A program made the position numbers and the translations under genes. Below the pieces are notes generated by a model. The model worked only from the letters and a program-made list of their open reading frames with translations, made no database searches and was not told the origin of the DNA. Below, piece by piece: positions 36,244 to 44,866 of a stretch of DNA of 64,000 bases (the stretch's first letter is position 1; the number at the start of each line of letters is the position of its first letter). The DNA comes from SAR324 cluster bacterium (lineage in GTDB: Bacteria > SAR324 > NAC60-12): positions 48,194-112,193 of the forward strand of contig JADFZZ010000003.1 in NCBI GenBank assembly GCA_015232315.1, given 5' to 3'.

Positions 36244-36885
36244 TCATTTGGGAATCCGGATTTGATGTTCATTAAAAATTCCCTGATCCGCACCGGTATG
36301 GCAGGCAATGCAATTGGAGAAAGATTTTATCGCGGGTCGTTCATAGATCGCTGGACGTATTTCCCGGTGTTCTTTGACGATATACGGTAATTCGGTGATC
36401 CGAAGGGGTGGATTTTCGTTAGAAATCCCCCTGAATAATTTTTGTGACAACCTGGCTTTTGAGGTTTCAGCCGCATTGTTCAGCAAATATTGACTGATCA
36501 GCCCTTCAGTTTCTGCATCCAGCGATGCATCATCACCAAAGTGACTGTTTAAACCTGACATAAGTTTTTTCCATGAATTGACTGGAAGTAGTCCCGGTAA
36601 AAAGGCCCAATGGCAGGAACCACATTCCTTCTGATATGTTGGATTTGGGGGAACAGGCACTTGCTTGTTTTTATGATCACCTCCAAAGAAAAACCAACCC
36701 CGACCACCTTCATGTTCTTCATGCTCGTCATGTTCTTCCTGTTCTCGTTCAGCATAAAGACGAGGCTGTTTGATGTTCTGAAACTCAAACAATCTATCAT
36801 CCTTCTGTGTTAGATCGTTGAACTGTGTTTGAGCTAAAGCCATGACAGGCAAACAAAATATTATAAAAAATAAACATCGTTGCAT
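36244..36885 (-). CDS. Periplasmic diheme cytochrome c (DHC family)
   Basis: The 213-residue exported protein (signal peptide MQRCLFFIIFCLPVMALAQ) has two heme c sites, CGSCH and CIACH. The surrounding pattern LLPVNSWKKLMSGLNSHFGD and NCIACHTGADQGIFNEHQI is the DHC domain (dihaem cytochrome c, PF09626). A His/Glu-rich stretch (EREQEEHDEHEEHEGG) before the domain could bind metal. It is third in an operon with a DUF1924 heme protein and a cytochrome b561-DHC fusion. In Rhodobacter the DHC partner donates electrons to the SHP heme protein. Confidence 0.87.
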   Translation of the reverse strand: MQRCLFFIIFCLPVMALAQTQFNDLTQKDDRLFEFQNIKQPRLYAEREQEEHDEHEEHEGGRGWFFFGGDHKNKQVPVPPNPTYQKECGSCHWAFLPGLLPVNSWKKLMSGLNSHFGDDASLDAETEGLISQYLLNNAAETSKARLSQKLFRGISNENPPLRITELPYIVKEHREIRPAIYERPAIKSFSNCIACHTGADQGIFNEHQIRIPK

Positions 36886-36946
36886 ATGAACCGTGGAGGA
36901 TACAGGTTATAAAAATTCGAGGTGAGTCATTTAACAATTATAACGC

Positions 36947-37378
36947 TCACAAGGAATGGAGATAATAGATAAAATCACCTTTTTCCTGAGCGGTACATTC
37001 CCGTTGGAGGACCCATTTGCAATTTCGGCCAAACCACTTTTCTATTTCACGAACGTCCTTGAAACGTTTCACATTGACCGATGGTTGCAATGGATCAATC
37101 GGCTTGCCCACCTGTGTTTTTCCGGGATTTGCCGGATTGCTACTGTGGCATGAAGCGCAATTTCGTTGGTTGGGCGCCTCAGGATGGGAATGTTCCTCAA
37201 AGTAGAACCTTTTGCCTGTTTCAGCCGAGAACTCCGAAAAAGAAGGATTGGACTGTTGTGCCAGATGTTCAAGATTTTTCATGTATTCCTGAATCAGCAG
37301 GTCAATCGGTTCTGCCGCAAAAAGTGCAGAAGTGCTCATCACGAATCCTGCAATGCTGGTTATCCAGCGTTTTGTCAT
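36947..37378 (-). CDS. DUF1924 / SHP-like monoheme cytochrome c
   Basis: A 143-residue exported protein (signal peptide ending SALFAAEP) with one heme site, CASCH, in RNCASCHSSNPANPGKTQVG. PLQPSVNVKRFKDVREIEKWFGRNCKWV and the pair of downstream Cys (RNC and RECTAQEKGDF) match DUF1924, the family of the Rhodobacter Sphaeroides Heme Protein (SHP). SHP uses an Asn axial ligand that swings away to bind oxygen or NO; the Asn in FGRNC fits that role by position. GGAG precedes the ATG. It sits between the two DHC-bearing genes, as in the known shp-dhc-cytochrome b cluster. Confidence 0.85.
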   Translation of the reverse strand: MTKRWITSIAGFVMSTSALFAAEPIDLLIQEYMKNLEHLAQQSNPSFSEFSAETGKRFYFEEHSHPEAPNQRNCASCHSSNPANPGKTQVGKPIDPLQPSVNVKRFKDVREIEKWFGRNCKWVLQRECTAQEKGDFIYYLHSL

Positions 37379-37399
37379 AAAATCTCCGGTGGTTGGTTA

Positions 37400-38527
37400 T
37401 TAAAAAAATTCTGAAACGGGCATTTTAATTTGATGATCATCATACCGGCCATTCAACGCATCCGCATGACAGGCAAGACAGTTGGCCTTGCTTGCGATTT
37501 CAGGATGACGGTAGAGATCGGGATGAAGTTTTTCATGTTTGATCCTCCAGAAAAGTGTTTCCGTGATTGCCAGCGGAACCTCATTATGGTCGAGAGATTT
37601 CCTTATTTTATAGGATACTTCCAGCGTTGAACCATCGGCCGCATAGCTTGACATAAAATCAGTGATCAATTTTTCTGTGTCAGGATCAAGAGACGCATTG
37701 TCACCAAAATGCTGATCCAGTTGCCCCATCATCCGTCGCCAGGAACGTTCCGGTAACAGGGATGGATGAAATAATTGATGACAACTCCCGCATTCTCTGG
37801 CCCATACTTCAGCTCCAGCCTTCTCCAGCCCTGGGGACGCTTGTGGAGAGGACATCGTATGGTTCATCAGCATCAACACGGCTCCAGCCATCATCAGGAA
37901 TAACAGGCCGGGTATTTTGCGAATGCCACGGTTCAGCAGAAGAGGTTCCGATATAATCAAGTCCGCCGGAATATTTTTATAGCCGGTCACCATGCTTTTC
38001 GGTAAATTCATGTGGTGATGCCATGAGTCCAGCATGACACCGATGATGTGAAGCACAATCAGTCCCACCAGACTCCAGGAACTCCATTGATGAATAAGGT
38101 GAAATTGCTCACCCGCATCATTACTGATTGAATATCCCAAAATCAGGTACCGTTCTTCTCCCAGAAAAACGCCTATACCTGAAAGACATAGGATTCCCAA
38201 CAGCAAAAGCATAATCACTGTCATCCATCCTGCAGGTGGGGGATGCCCGGGATAAAGCGGTGGTTTGTGTAAAAAAATCAGACGTAGGTGTTCTATCATT
38301 TTGTTCGGTGACACCAGAAAATTTCTGAATTGCGCATAATAACTTCCATAAAATCCATAAAAAATTCGCCACAGCACCACAATCAGCAAACTGTATCCCA
38401 GATAGATATGGAGCCTGAGTTGGCCATCTCTAAAGGAAGTGACAAATAATCCAATGATCAGGCCGGTCAATCCCAAGTGAAAGAGACGGATCACCGCCGG
38501 CCATATTTTAGCCTCCACTATTTTCAT
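37400..38527 (-). CDS. Cytochrome b561 membrane domain fused to a DHC diheme domain
   Basis: The 375 residues begin with a four-to-five-helix cytochrome b561 domain (KIWPAVIRLFHLGLTGLI, IYLGYSLLIVVLWRIFYGFY, LIVLHIIGVMLDSWHHHMN). A short TM segment follows (about 208-224, IPGLLFLMMAGAVLMLM), then a periplasmic DHC domain with CGSCH and CLACH. This would move electrons from quinol through b hemes to the diheme domain. The DHC part is clearly paralogous to the separate DHC protein in the same operon (LLPERSWRRMMGQLDQHFGD against LLPVNSWKKLMSGLNSHFGD). First gene of the operon; GAGGA upstream of the ATG. Confidence 0.9.
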   Translation of the reverse strand: MKIVEAKIWPAVIRLFHLGLTGLIIGLFVTSFRDGQLRLHIYLGYSLLIVVLWRIFYGFYGSYYAQFRNFLVSPNKMIEHLRLIFLHKPPLYPGHPPPAGWMTVIMLLLLGILCLSGIGVFLGEERYLILGYSISNDAGEQFHLIHQWSSWSLVGLIVLHIIGVMLDSWHHHMNLPKSMVTGYKNIPADLIISEPLLLNRGIRKIPGLLFLMMAGAVLMLMNHTMSSPQASPGLEKAGAEVWARECGSCHQLFHPSLLPERSWRRMMGQLDQHFGDNASLDPDTEKLITDFMSSYAADGSTLEVSYKIRKSLDHNEVPLAITETLFWRIKHEKLHPDLYRHPEIASKANCLACHADALNGRYDDHQIKMPVSEFF

Positions 38528-38666
38528 CTTTTGAATCCTCTATGACAGGTATATACAGTCCCATGTTTCTAAGAAAAAAAGTTAACACCATTGCCTTATC
38601 AAACGCTATCCGACATTCGTTGGTATAGTGTTTTTTACTGATATTAAAGCACTAAACAAGAGGGCT

Positions 38667-39290
38667 ATGACAAACGACCTGAATCAAAGAAACTATTATT
38701 TCAGAATACTGCTGGCGCTCACTGGCATTGCCACGCTTCTGATGCTCGATATTTTTTCTGATTATGTCGGCTGGTTCAACATCTCCCATTTTTTCATTGA
38801 AGTGCTGTCATTGACTTTATTGTTCGGTTTGATTTCATGGCTGTTCTGGAAACTGATTCAATTGCGTCTTGAAACATTTTCATGGAAATCAATGGCAGAA
38901 AAATCCAGTAAAGACTCTGAACTCTGGCGGAAAAAAGCGGAAAAAAGCCATGCGGATCTGGAATTATGGAAGCAGGAAACCGCGCAAAAAGAAGAAGAAG
39001 CTCAACGCTGGCGCGATCAGACTAAAATAGTGATGGAGGGCTTGGGAGTGATGATTGATCAGCAATTTGATCAATGGCATCTGAGCCCCGCTGAAAAAGA
39101 AATTGGTCTGCTGATGCTCAAAGGCCTGGGCTTCAAGGAAATTGCCGATGTCAGAAATACCAGTGAACGAACAGTCAGGCAACAAGCCTCTGAAATCTAC
39201 AAAAAGTCAGGAGTTCGGGGACGTAATGAATTTTCAGCGTTTTTCCTGGAAGATCTGTTGTTGCCTCAAAATATGGAACCTGCCACCTGA
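38667..39290 (+). CDS. Membrane-anchored LuxR-type HTH regulator
   Basis: The 207 residues have two N-terminal membrane helices (about 11-30 and 38-62), a Lys/Glu/Trp-rich coiled coil with a near-repeated motif (SELWRKKAEKSHADLELWKQ), and a C-terminal LuxR/FixJ helix-turn-helix (LSPAEKEIGLLMLKGLGFKE, then IADVRNTSERTVRQQASEIY). No receiver or autoinducer domain is present. AGAGGG lies close before ATG 38667. It is divergent from the cytochrome b561 operon across about 140 bases, which makes it a candidate regulator of that operon. Membrane signal to DNA binding is inferred. Confidence 0.8.
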   Translation: MTNDLNQRNYYFRILLALTGIATLLMLDIFSDYVGWFNISHFFIEVLSLTLLFGLISWLFWKLIQLRLETFSWKSMAEKSSKDSELWRKKAEKSHADLELWKQETAQKEEEAQRWRDQTKIVMEGLGVMIDQQFDQWHLSPAEKEIGLLMLKGLGFKEIADVRNTSERTVRQQASEIYKKSGVRGRNEFSAFFLEDLLLPQNMEPAT

Positions 39291-39311
39291 CATGATTCAA
39301 AATCAATTTGA

Positions 39312-40520
39312 TCAGCTTCGTCCAATCACGATCACATCAATCAACGCTTGCTTTCCTTTGGCGGTTATCTGTCGTTTTTCAGTATAATCTCCGGAGGGAT
39401 CCGACAGATTCCATGCGACTTCTGAAATCAGGGTTTCTCCTTTTTTGGCGTTATCACACAAGCGTTTTGCGGTATTCACCGTGTCGCCGATGATATCAAA
39501 GATTTTCGTATTCTCACTACCAATCATGCCTTCCACCAATTCACCCGCATGGATTCCTATGCCCATTCCAAGTTCATATCCGGCAAGCAAGTCGTAGATG
39601 GTATCCTGCAATTGAATCGCTGCGGCTAAAGCGTCGGAGGGCGTTTCAAACACCGCCATGATTTCGTCACCAGTGTGTTTGATTTTTACGATATTGTAAA
39701 TTTTCCAGATCTTTTCTGCTTCTTCAAAATAATTATTCAGCATGGCAACTACGATATCAGGTGTATTTTTTTCACTCCAGGAAGTAAAGCCCCTGATATC
39801 CATAAACAACACGGTGCGGTGGCGACGTTGAAGACCAAGGATCGCAGTGTCATTCATGGCTCTGGACAGCAGATCTTTCCCCAGAAACCACTCTGAATAG
39901 CGCTTCAATTCCTGGGCGGTTTCCTGCAAAATCACATAGTATTGGTTCATCATGACTTTGGCAAAGCCTACGATAAAGCCCAGTAACACAATTGTGATCG
40001 TAATATAGGTGTGGCTCGTATCCGCAAAATAAGTCGCAAGCGTTGCATAGTCAGGACTTGAGAGCCTTTCAAAAATCAGATACATCACCAGAATAATACT
40101 GGTTCGGCAGATATTTTCGAGAACAGTGAATATATTCCGCAATGTGCCATTCGTATAATAAACACCTTCCTGAAGCAGTCCAATGATAAAGGCCATAGTC
40201 CAGAATGCGCCATGATAAGGAGTGCTAAAAAATTCATGCCCTTCAAGAAAATACTCAATCAATGTGTAAGCGGCAGGCGCAAAGAGGTTTCCAATCAACC
40301 GATACCCCATGCCGTGAAACTGAAAGAAAGCCAGAATCATTGCCTGAATCGTTGCCACCATCAGCAAAATGTAACCGCCCGGTTCTTCCCAATAATGGAA
40401 TACGCCAGTCAGAAGCATTTCCAGAATGATATTTGCCAATGGAAAATGAAGGCTGTTATTCAATAATTCCTGCACCACATGGCTTCGATAACTGCCTTTT
40501 AAACGTTCATCCAATTGCAT
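39312..40520 (-). CDS. Membrane adenylate/guanylate cyclase (class III)
   Basis: The 402-residue protein has about six hydrophobic helices (roughly 25-210) and a class III cyclase domain (about 235-400). VLFMDIRGFTSWSE and KHTGDEIMAVFE hold the two metal Asp. GIGIHAGELVEGMIG and FDIIGDTVNTAKRL hold the transition-state Asn and Arg. The product (cAMP or cGMP) depends on the Lys and Asp/Thr pair; KIKHTGD with GDTVN suggests adenylate cyclase. The frame is open from TTG 40595, but AGGAG six bases before ATG 40520 marks the real start. The CNB-type protein at 2.1 kb has lost its phosphate-binding Arg, so the effector is elsewhere. Confidence 0.88.
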   Translation of the reverse strand: MQLDERLKGSYRSHVVQELLNNSLHFPLANIILEMLLTGVFHYWEEPGGYILLMVATIQAMILAFFQFHGMGYRLIGNLFAPAAYTLIEYFLEGHEFFSTPYHGAFWTMAFIIGLLQEGVYYTNGTLRNIFTVLENICRTSIILVMYLIFERLSSPDYATLATYFADTSHTYITITIVLLGFIVGFAKVMMNQYYVILQETAQELKRYSEWFLGKDLLSRAMNDTAILGLQRRHRTVLFMDIRGFTSWSEKNTPDIVVAMLNNYFEEAEKIWKIYNIVKIKHTGDEIMAVFETPSDALAAAIQLQDTIYDLLAGYELGMGIGIHAGELVEGMIGSENTKIFDIIGDTVNTAKRLCDNAKKGETLISEVAWNLSDPSGDYTEKRQITAKGKQALIDVIVIGRS

Positions 40521-40657
40521 AAAAATCTCCTGTAATATTTTTTCATGATGATTCAATTTCTCATGATCAAGGTATTGTGCCACATCGTGTGTCAATTGAT
40601 GAATACTGGCATCATTTCAATAAAACCCGCAATCCGACATAGGTTCGAGTATGATAT

Positions 40658-40686
40658 TATTGAAATAAATTATAATAATTTCAATA
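40658..40686. promoter_or_regulatory. Inverted repeat in the cyclase/anchored-protein intergenic region
   Basis: TATTGAAAT (40658-40666) and ATTTCAATA (40678-40686) form a 9-bp dyad with an AT-rich 11-base centre that includes TATAAT. It lies in the 355-base gap between two divergent genes, in which I see no further gene. It could be a regulator-binding site or promoter element for either; function inferred from symmetry alone. Confidence 0.45.
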
Positions 40687-40875
40687 TATTGTTTTCATTT
40701 GCCGCAACTACATCAAGATCCCGAATGTTCGGCTGTTCTTGCCTCAGTAAAATCGAGTCAGGAAAACATTGCAACAGCCAAACTGAATAGATAAGATCGA
40801 CTCAGTAACACCCGTTTTATTGATTTTTCTCTGTCAGTATTTTTTCCAGGACTTCTTACATTAAAGGTTATTTCC

Positions 40876-41460
40876 ATGGCATCTAAAACGCAAACAACCA
40901 GGAATCCATCACAAAAACAGCCCTTGAATCGCTGGATCGCAATTTTTTTAATTTCTCTGATTACCAGTGTCACAGGTTTTACCGGCTTCTGGTATAGCAA
41001 AAACCAAAGCGTCATTGAGGATCCGATTCCTGTCACAGTTCCCCTGATGAGCGCTGAAAAAAAATCTGAGATGTTGTTTATGCCCGTTGCTGAAAGCCTG
41101 GAAAATACCGTCCATACTCTTCATTTCCCGGTTCCGGTGTCCTTGAAACAACTAAAACTGATTCCCGATTCAACAAGTTCACTGACCCTGCATCTGAACC
41201 AGATCACGCTCATCGGGGACAACAATCAGGAACTACAAAATTTCAGATTTTTATCAGGATTGGAAGGCTGGGAATGTGAAAAATGTCAGGCAGACACAGA
41301 AAAACAACCCGGTTGGAATGTCATGGCGACTGACGATGGCTTTTACCTTAAAAGTCCGATCCTGGAGAACCTTGGCAAGGTTCACGCGTTGTCCTTAACG
41401 GGGTCCTTCAACAAACCATTCATTCTCAAGGTTGATGCGACACCGATGGAACAGCCCTGA
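40876..41460 (+). CDS. Membrane-anchored protein of unknown function
   Basis: The 194 residues have one N-terminal membrane helix (about 20-40, WIAIFLISLITSVTGFTGFW) and an extracytoplasmic region. That region looks beta-rich (SLTLHLNQITLIGDNNQELQ and HALSLTGSFNKPFILKVDA). GWECEKCQAD holds a CxxC pair. No family was recognised. The beta-strand pattern resembles carbohydrate-binding or discoidin-like domains, but this is a weak impression. It is convergent with mqnE and divergent from the cyclase. Confidence 0.7.
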   Translation: MASKTQTTRNPSQKQPLNRWIAIFLISLITSVTGFTGFWYSKNQSVIEDPIPVTVPLMSAEKKSEMLFMPVAESLENTVHTLHFPVPVSLKQLKLIPDSTSSLTLHLNQITLIGDNNQELQNFRFLSGLEGWECEKCQADTEKQPGWNVMATDDGFYLKSPILENLGKVHALSLTGSFNKPFILKVDATPMEQP

Positions 41461-41485
41461 TTTGGATGTCAGGGAATTTCAGCCT

Positions 41486-42610
41486 TCAGCCTGAAAGCGG
41501 GTTATATTGCGAATCCCGCTCCACGGGAGTCAGTCCAACCTGTTTTATCAAGGACTGGAGTTGGTCGGTGGTCAGGGAGGGGTGCTTCATGGAACCAGCC
41601 ATGGAATAGATTCTGGTTGAATCATTGATCGTTCCGTCCATATCATCCACACCATAATTCAGGCTTTTTTGAGCGGTTTCCATGCCAATCATGACCCAGT
41701 ACGCTTTCAGGTGTGGAATATTATGCAGCATCAATCTTGAGACTGCGTAATTCCTCAAATCTTCCTCCATTGTGATTTCCTGCAATCCAGACAGCGCGTT
41801 GTTCTCATTCCGGAATTTGAGCGGGATGAACGATTTGAATCCGCCTGTCCGCTCCTGAAGATCTCTGAGCAAAATCATGTGTTCACACCGGTCCCGCAAG
41901 GATTCCACATGACCATAAAGCATGGTGGCATTGGAAAATAATCCCAGTTGATGCGCGGTTTCATGCACTTCCAGCCATTGATGCGCGGGGGCCTTGCCTC
42001 CAGCGATTTTTCTGCGAACCTCTGTATTGAATATTTCAGCTCCGCCACCAGGAAGTGAATCCAGTCCTGCATCCTTCAGATATTGCAAAACGTCTTTCAG
42101 TGATTTTTCTGATTTGCGAGCCATATAGGCAATTTCCACAGCGGTATAGGCTTTCACATGAATTCCGGGACGTTTTCGTTTAATCTTTCGGATCAACTCA
42201 GCCCACCACTCAAGTTCATGGTCCCGATGCACACCTCCGGTAATATGCACTTCGGTCAGTTTACTGTCCGTATGGCTTTCCATGATATGCTCAATTTCTT
42301 CATGGCTATAATCCCAGGCACCCTCTGCTTCGGAGGCTTTCGGTGTTCGATAAAACGCACAGAATTTACAGGAATAGACACATTTGTTGGTGGGTTCAAT
42401 GTGGATATTGTGATTATAAAACACCTGCTTGCCATGCAATTGATGTTTTCTGGCATCCGCCAGAAGTCGCACCACTTCCAGCGGATATTTTTGATATAAA
42501 TCCAGTCCATCTTCAATGCTCAACGGTTTCAGGGCAACAACGGCATCCGCCAGTCTTGCCAGATCTGGATAGCTGGAAAACCAGGATTTCAGGGCATCAG
42601 GCATGTTCAT
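41486..42610 (-). CDS. mqnE: Aminofutalosine synthase (radical SAM)
   Basis: Radical SAM enzyme of the futalosine route to menaquinone: joins chorismate-derived 3-[(1-carboxyvinyl)oxy]benzoate to the adenosyl part of SAM, giving aminofutalosine. The 374 residues have CVYSCKFCAF (4Fe-4S cluster motif C-x3-C-x2-C), then TEVHITGGVHRDHELEWW, GIHVKAYTAVEI, LPGGGAEIFNTEVRRKI and NATMLYGHVE. The TAVEI and WW features separate MqnE from the F420 enzyme CofH and from MqnC. No other mqn gene is in the window. Its ATG overlaps the upstream unknown gene by four bases (ATGA), so the two are coupled. This implies quinone-based respiration, in line with the cytochrome genes. Confidence 0.93.
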   Translation of the reverse strand: MNMPDALKSWFSSYPDLARLADAVVALKPLSIEDGLDLYQKYPLEVVRLLADARKHQLHGKQVFYNHNIHIEPTNKCVYSCKFCAFYRTPKASEAEGAWDYSHEEIEHIMESHTDSKLTEVHITGGVHRDHELEWWAELIRKIKRKRPGIHVKAYTAVEIAYMARKSEKSLKDVLQYLKDAGLDSLPGGGAEIFNTEVRRKIAGGKAPAHQWLEVHETAHQLGLFSNATMLYGHVESLRDRCEHMILLRDLQERTGGFKSFIPLKFRNENNALSGLQEITMEEDLRNYAVSRLMLHNIPHLKAYWVMIGMETAQKSLNYGVDDMDGTINDSTRIYSMAGSMKHPSLTTDQLQSLIKQVGLTPVERDSQYNPLSG

Positions 42611-44829
42611 TCCTTGGGTTCTTCAATACGTAATCCGCTCAGCGCATTGTTCTGCCACATATTCACCACCACGCTGAATATGGTTTCTTCAAACTGGGCG
42701 TTTGTGAAAATGTTATAATATTTTTTATACTTCATTTTTTTCATTTTACCGATATTCGCGGTGATTTTCTGGTAAAGCCCAATATCAAACTGGTTGTGGT
42801 CGAGCAACATTTCGAGATAGCGCAAATGCTGATCATACCAGTTTTCATCCCTGGGAGGACCATCGGACAAGGGAAAACCGAAAAAATCCAGTGCGGATGC
42901 CTTGGGTGTGTATGATTTTTGATCCAGATCCATGGGTATCACGGCATCTGTTAAATATGTGGGCAGGATGGCATCAGGAAACAGCAATTGAAGCAGTTTT
43001 TTTTTGAGCAACACACCTTCCGGAGTAAAAATAGGCTCAGGGTTGGGGGAACTGATGCCAATTCTGAATTGTACGGATTCAATCGCCTTGAGCATTTTGG
43101 GGCTGATGGGTTTTGGCGAAAAAGTTGTCAACAAATGGATTTTATGACGGTGTGAAACAGGCAGTTTAAGCACTTTATCGACGGTTGTCTCATAAGATGT
43201 TCCTTTTTCTTCAAAAGTCAGTTTGAGGTCAAGGGACTCGTTAAACAATTTTTCAGTGTTCTTGGCTTCAGTATTTCGTTCGGCATAACTGGCCGCCTCC
43301 ACAATGACGATACCGATATTTTCAACTTTTTCCTCACGTTCCTGCGGGGTTGCCACCTCAATGCCCTCCAGTTCCTTATGCACTCCGCCCTGATATTCGC
43401 GGAGTTCTCTGGCATTCATGCCGCCTTCTTTATAAATTTCCTGAAACATGCCGTTGACAGAATTTTCAAATTCTTCCCTGGTTTCTTCAGTGACATTATC
43501 CTTGAGAAAATTTCCTGAGGCATTCCTGAACCGTGTCAGATATTCATTGATATTTTCCTGGGTGAGTGCGCCTTCCTTGCGGACCCGTTCATACAATTTC
43601 TGCAGGTATTGTGAGATATGCTGGGAAGCATCCCCTTCCGTCATCATTTTCTGATTCTGACGTTCTTTCTGTTTTTTTATGGCTTCCCGCTTCTTGCGGG
43701 TATGTTCCGAAAGAAAAATTTCAGGAGGCGCAGACAGGTTTTTGGCGATTTGCACGACAAGTTGAGTCAGCGGCAGCCATTGTTCATCCAGCGGCGTTGT
43801 GAGCAGATATTCTTTCAATTCCTCCAGTTTTTTGGGATTGAACGCCACAATTTGTGAAAACAGATAAGAAACATACTGATTGCCCTTGCATTCCTGAAGC
43901 ACTCTGAGAACGCGTGAAAGACGAGTGGCAGGCAGCACATTGAAGGACAGCAGTTGTTCCTTGAAATATTTCCGGGTTTCCGCTGACATTTTCCTGGGTG
44001 TTCCTTCATGCACGAAAGGATTATAATCCATGATCTGATCAAACACTTTCTGTCGAATGGAAAGGTGGCAATTGGAAGGAAGGTCTGCTTCTACAATACG
44101 TTTGATTTTACGGCGTATGTCATTATTTCCCGGATATTGTCGCCAATAGTTGGCTTCATTCACACTCATGAATTTGAAAAATTGATAAAAAATTTCATGA
44201 ATATGACTGGCAACCAGATCATTGCGTGCCAAGGCCATCAGATCAAAGTAATATCGATACAGGATCTGAAATATCCCTTCGGCAAAAAACATGTGTTCAA
44301 TGAGCAGATTGCGATTATTTGTGGTGGCCAGGGGATAATAGTTTTTGGCAATCAGAAACATATCCCAGTTGACCACACGGGGGAAATAGGAGGTGCTGTG
44401 CAAATTGCTCCGGTCAAAAACCCTGGCATTGAGCTGTTCGAGCGTATCATCCGTCTTGATGCTTCTCAGAAAAAATTCCACATGGGTCTGACGGGGAATG
44501 TTGTTGAAGCAGAGATTTCCGATAGTTCCGATGTATAATTCACGGGCTACTGGCGCCAGTTTGGGGATGCTGTTGAGCTGTGCGGCTGTTTGAAACAGAA
44601 ACGTTGGAAAAATTTCGTTGAGAATGGAAAATTGCTGGGCCAGATCCGGCGTGTCCTCCATGAACAATTTGACGCCATCCACCATTCGGTAACGTTCCAG
44701 ATTGATCCTTAAAATTTTGGCTATGGCAGGCTCAATTTTTCTCAGGTGAGCAAACAGGGTTCCCAGAAACTGATGTCCCACAATATTTTGTGACAATACT
44801 TGCTCAATTGCGGATATTTCACTTTGCAT
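42607..44829 (-). CDS. Large helical protein of unknown function, coupled to mqnE
   Basis: A 740-residue soluble protein, mostly helical, without signal peptide or membrane segment. Residues about 1-380 look like an alpha-solenoid (many L/F-rich helices, for example PATRLSRVLRVLQECKGNQY). A very charged segment follows (RKKREAIKKQKERQNQ, about 390). The rest mixes helices with strands (LSDGPPRDENWYDQHLRYLE). I recognise no catalytic motif or named family. It precedes mqnE with an ATGA overlap and follows the CPBP gene by 37 bases. A cytoplasmic scaffold or regulator is as far as inference goes. Confidence 0.75.
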   Translation of the reverse strand: MQSEISAIEQVLSQNIVGHQFLGTLFAHLRKIEPAIAKILRINLERYRMVDGVKLFMEDTPDLAQQFSILNEIFPTFLFQTAAQLNSIPKLAPVARELYIGTIGNLCFNNIPRQTHVEFFLRSIKTDDTLEQLNARVFDRSNLHSTSYFPRVVNWDMFLIAKNYYPLATTNNRNLLIEHMFFAEGIFQILYRYYFDLMALARNDLVASHIHEIFYQFFKFMSVNEANYWRQYPGNNDIRRKIKRIVEADLPSNCHLSIRQKVFDQIMDYNPFVHEGTPRKMSAETRKYFKEQLLSFNVLPATRLSRVLRVLQECKGNQYVSYLFSQIVAFNPKKLEELKEYLLTTPLDEQWLPLTQLVVQIAKNLSAPPEIFLSEHTRKKREAIKKQKERQNQKMMTEGDASQHISQYLQKLYERVRKEGALTQENINEYLTRFRNASGNFLKDNVTEETREEFENSVNGMFQEIYKEGGMNARELREYQGGVHKELEGIEVATPQEREEKVENIGIVIVEAASYAERNTEAKNTEKLFNESLDLKLTFEEKGTSYETTVDKVLKLPVSHRHKIHLLTTFSPKPISPKMLKAIESVQFRIGISSPNPEPIFTPEGVLLKKKLLQLLFPDAILPTYLTDAVIPMDLDQKSYTPKASALDFFGFPLSDGPPRDENWYDQHLRYLEMLLDHNQFDIGLYQKITANIGKMKKMKYKKYYNIFTNAQFEETIFSVVVNMWQNNALSGLRIEEPKE

Positions 44830-44866
44830 GGATATAATAACTCCTGAATGTTCTGTTGAAATGATC

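Noticed and set aside
40641..40650. GGTTCGAGT resembling a tRNA T-loop
   Set aside because: No matching acceptor stem or anticodon arm could be drawn around it.
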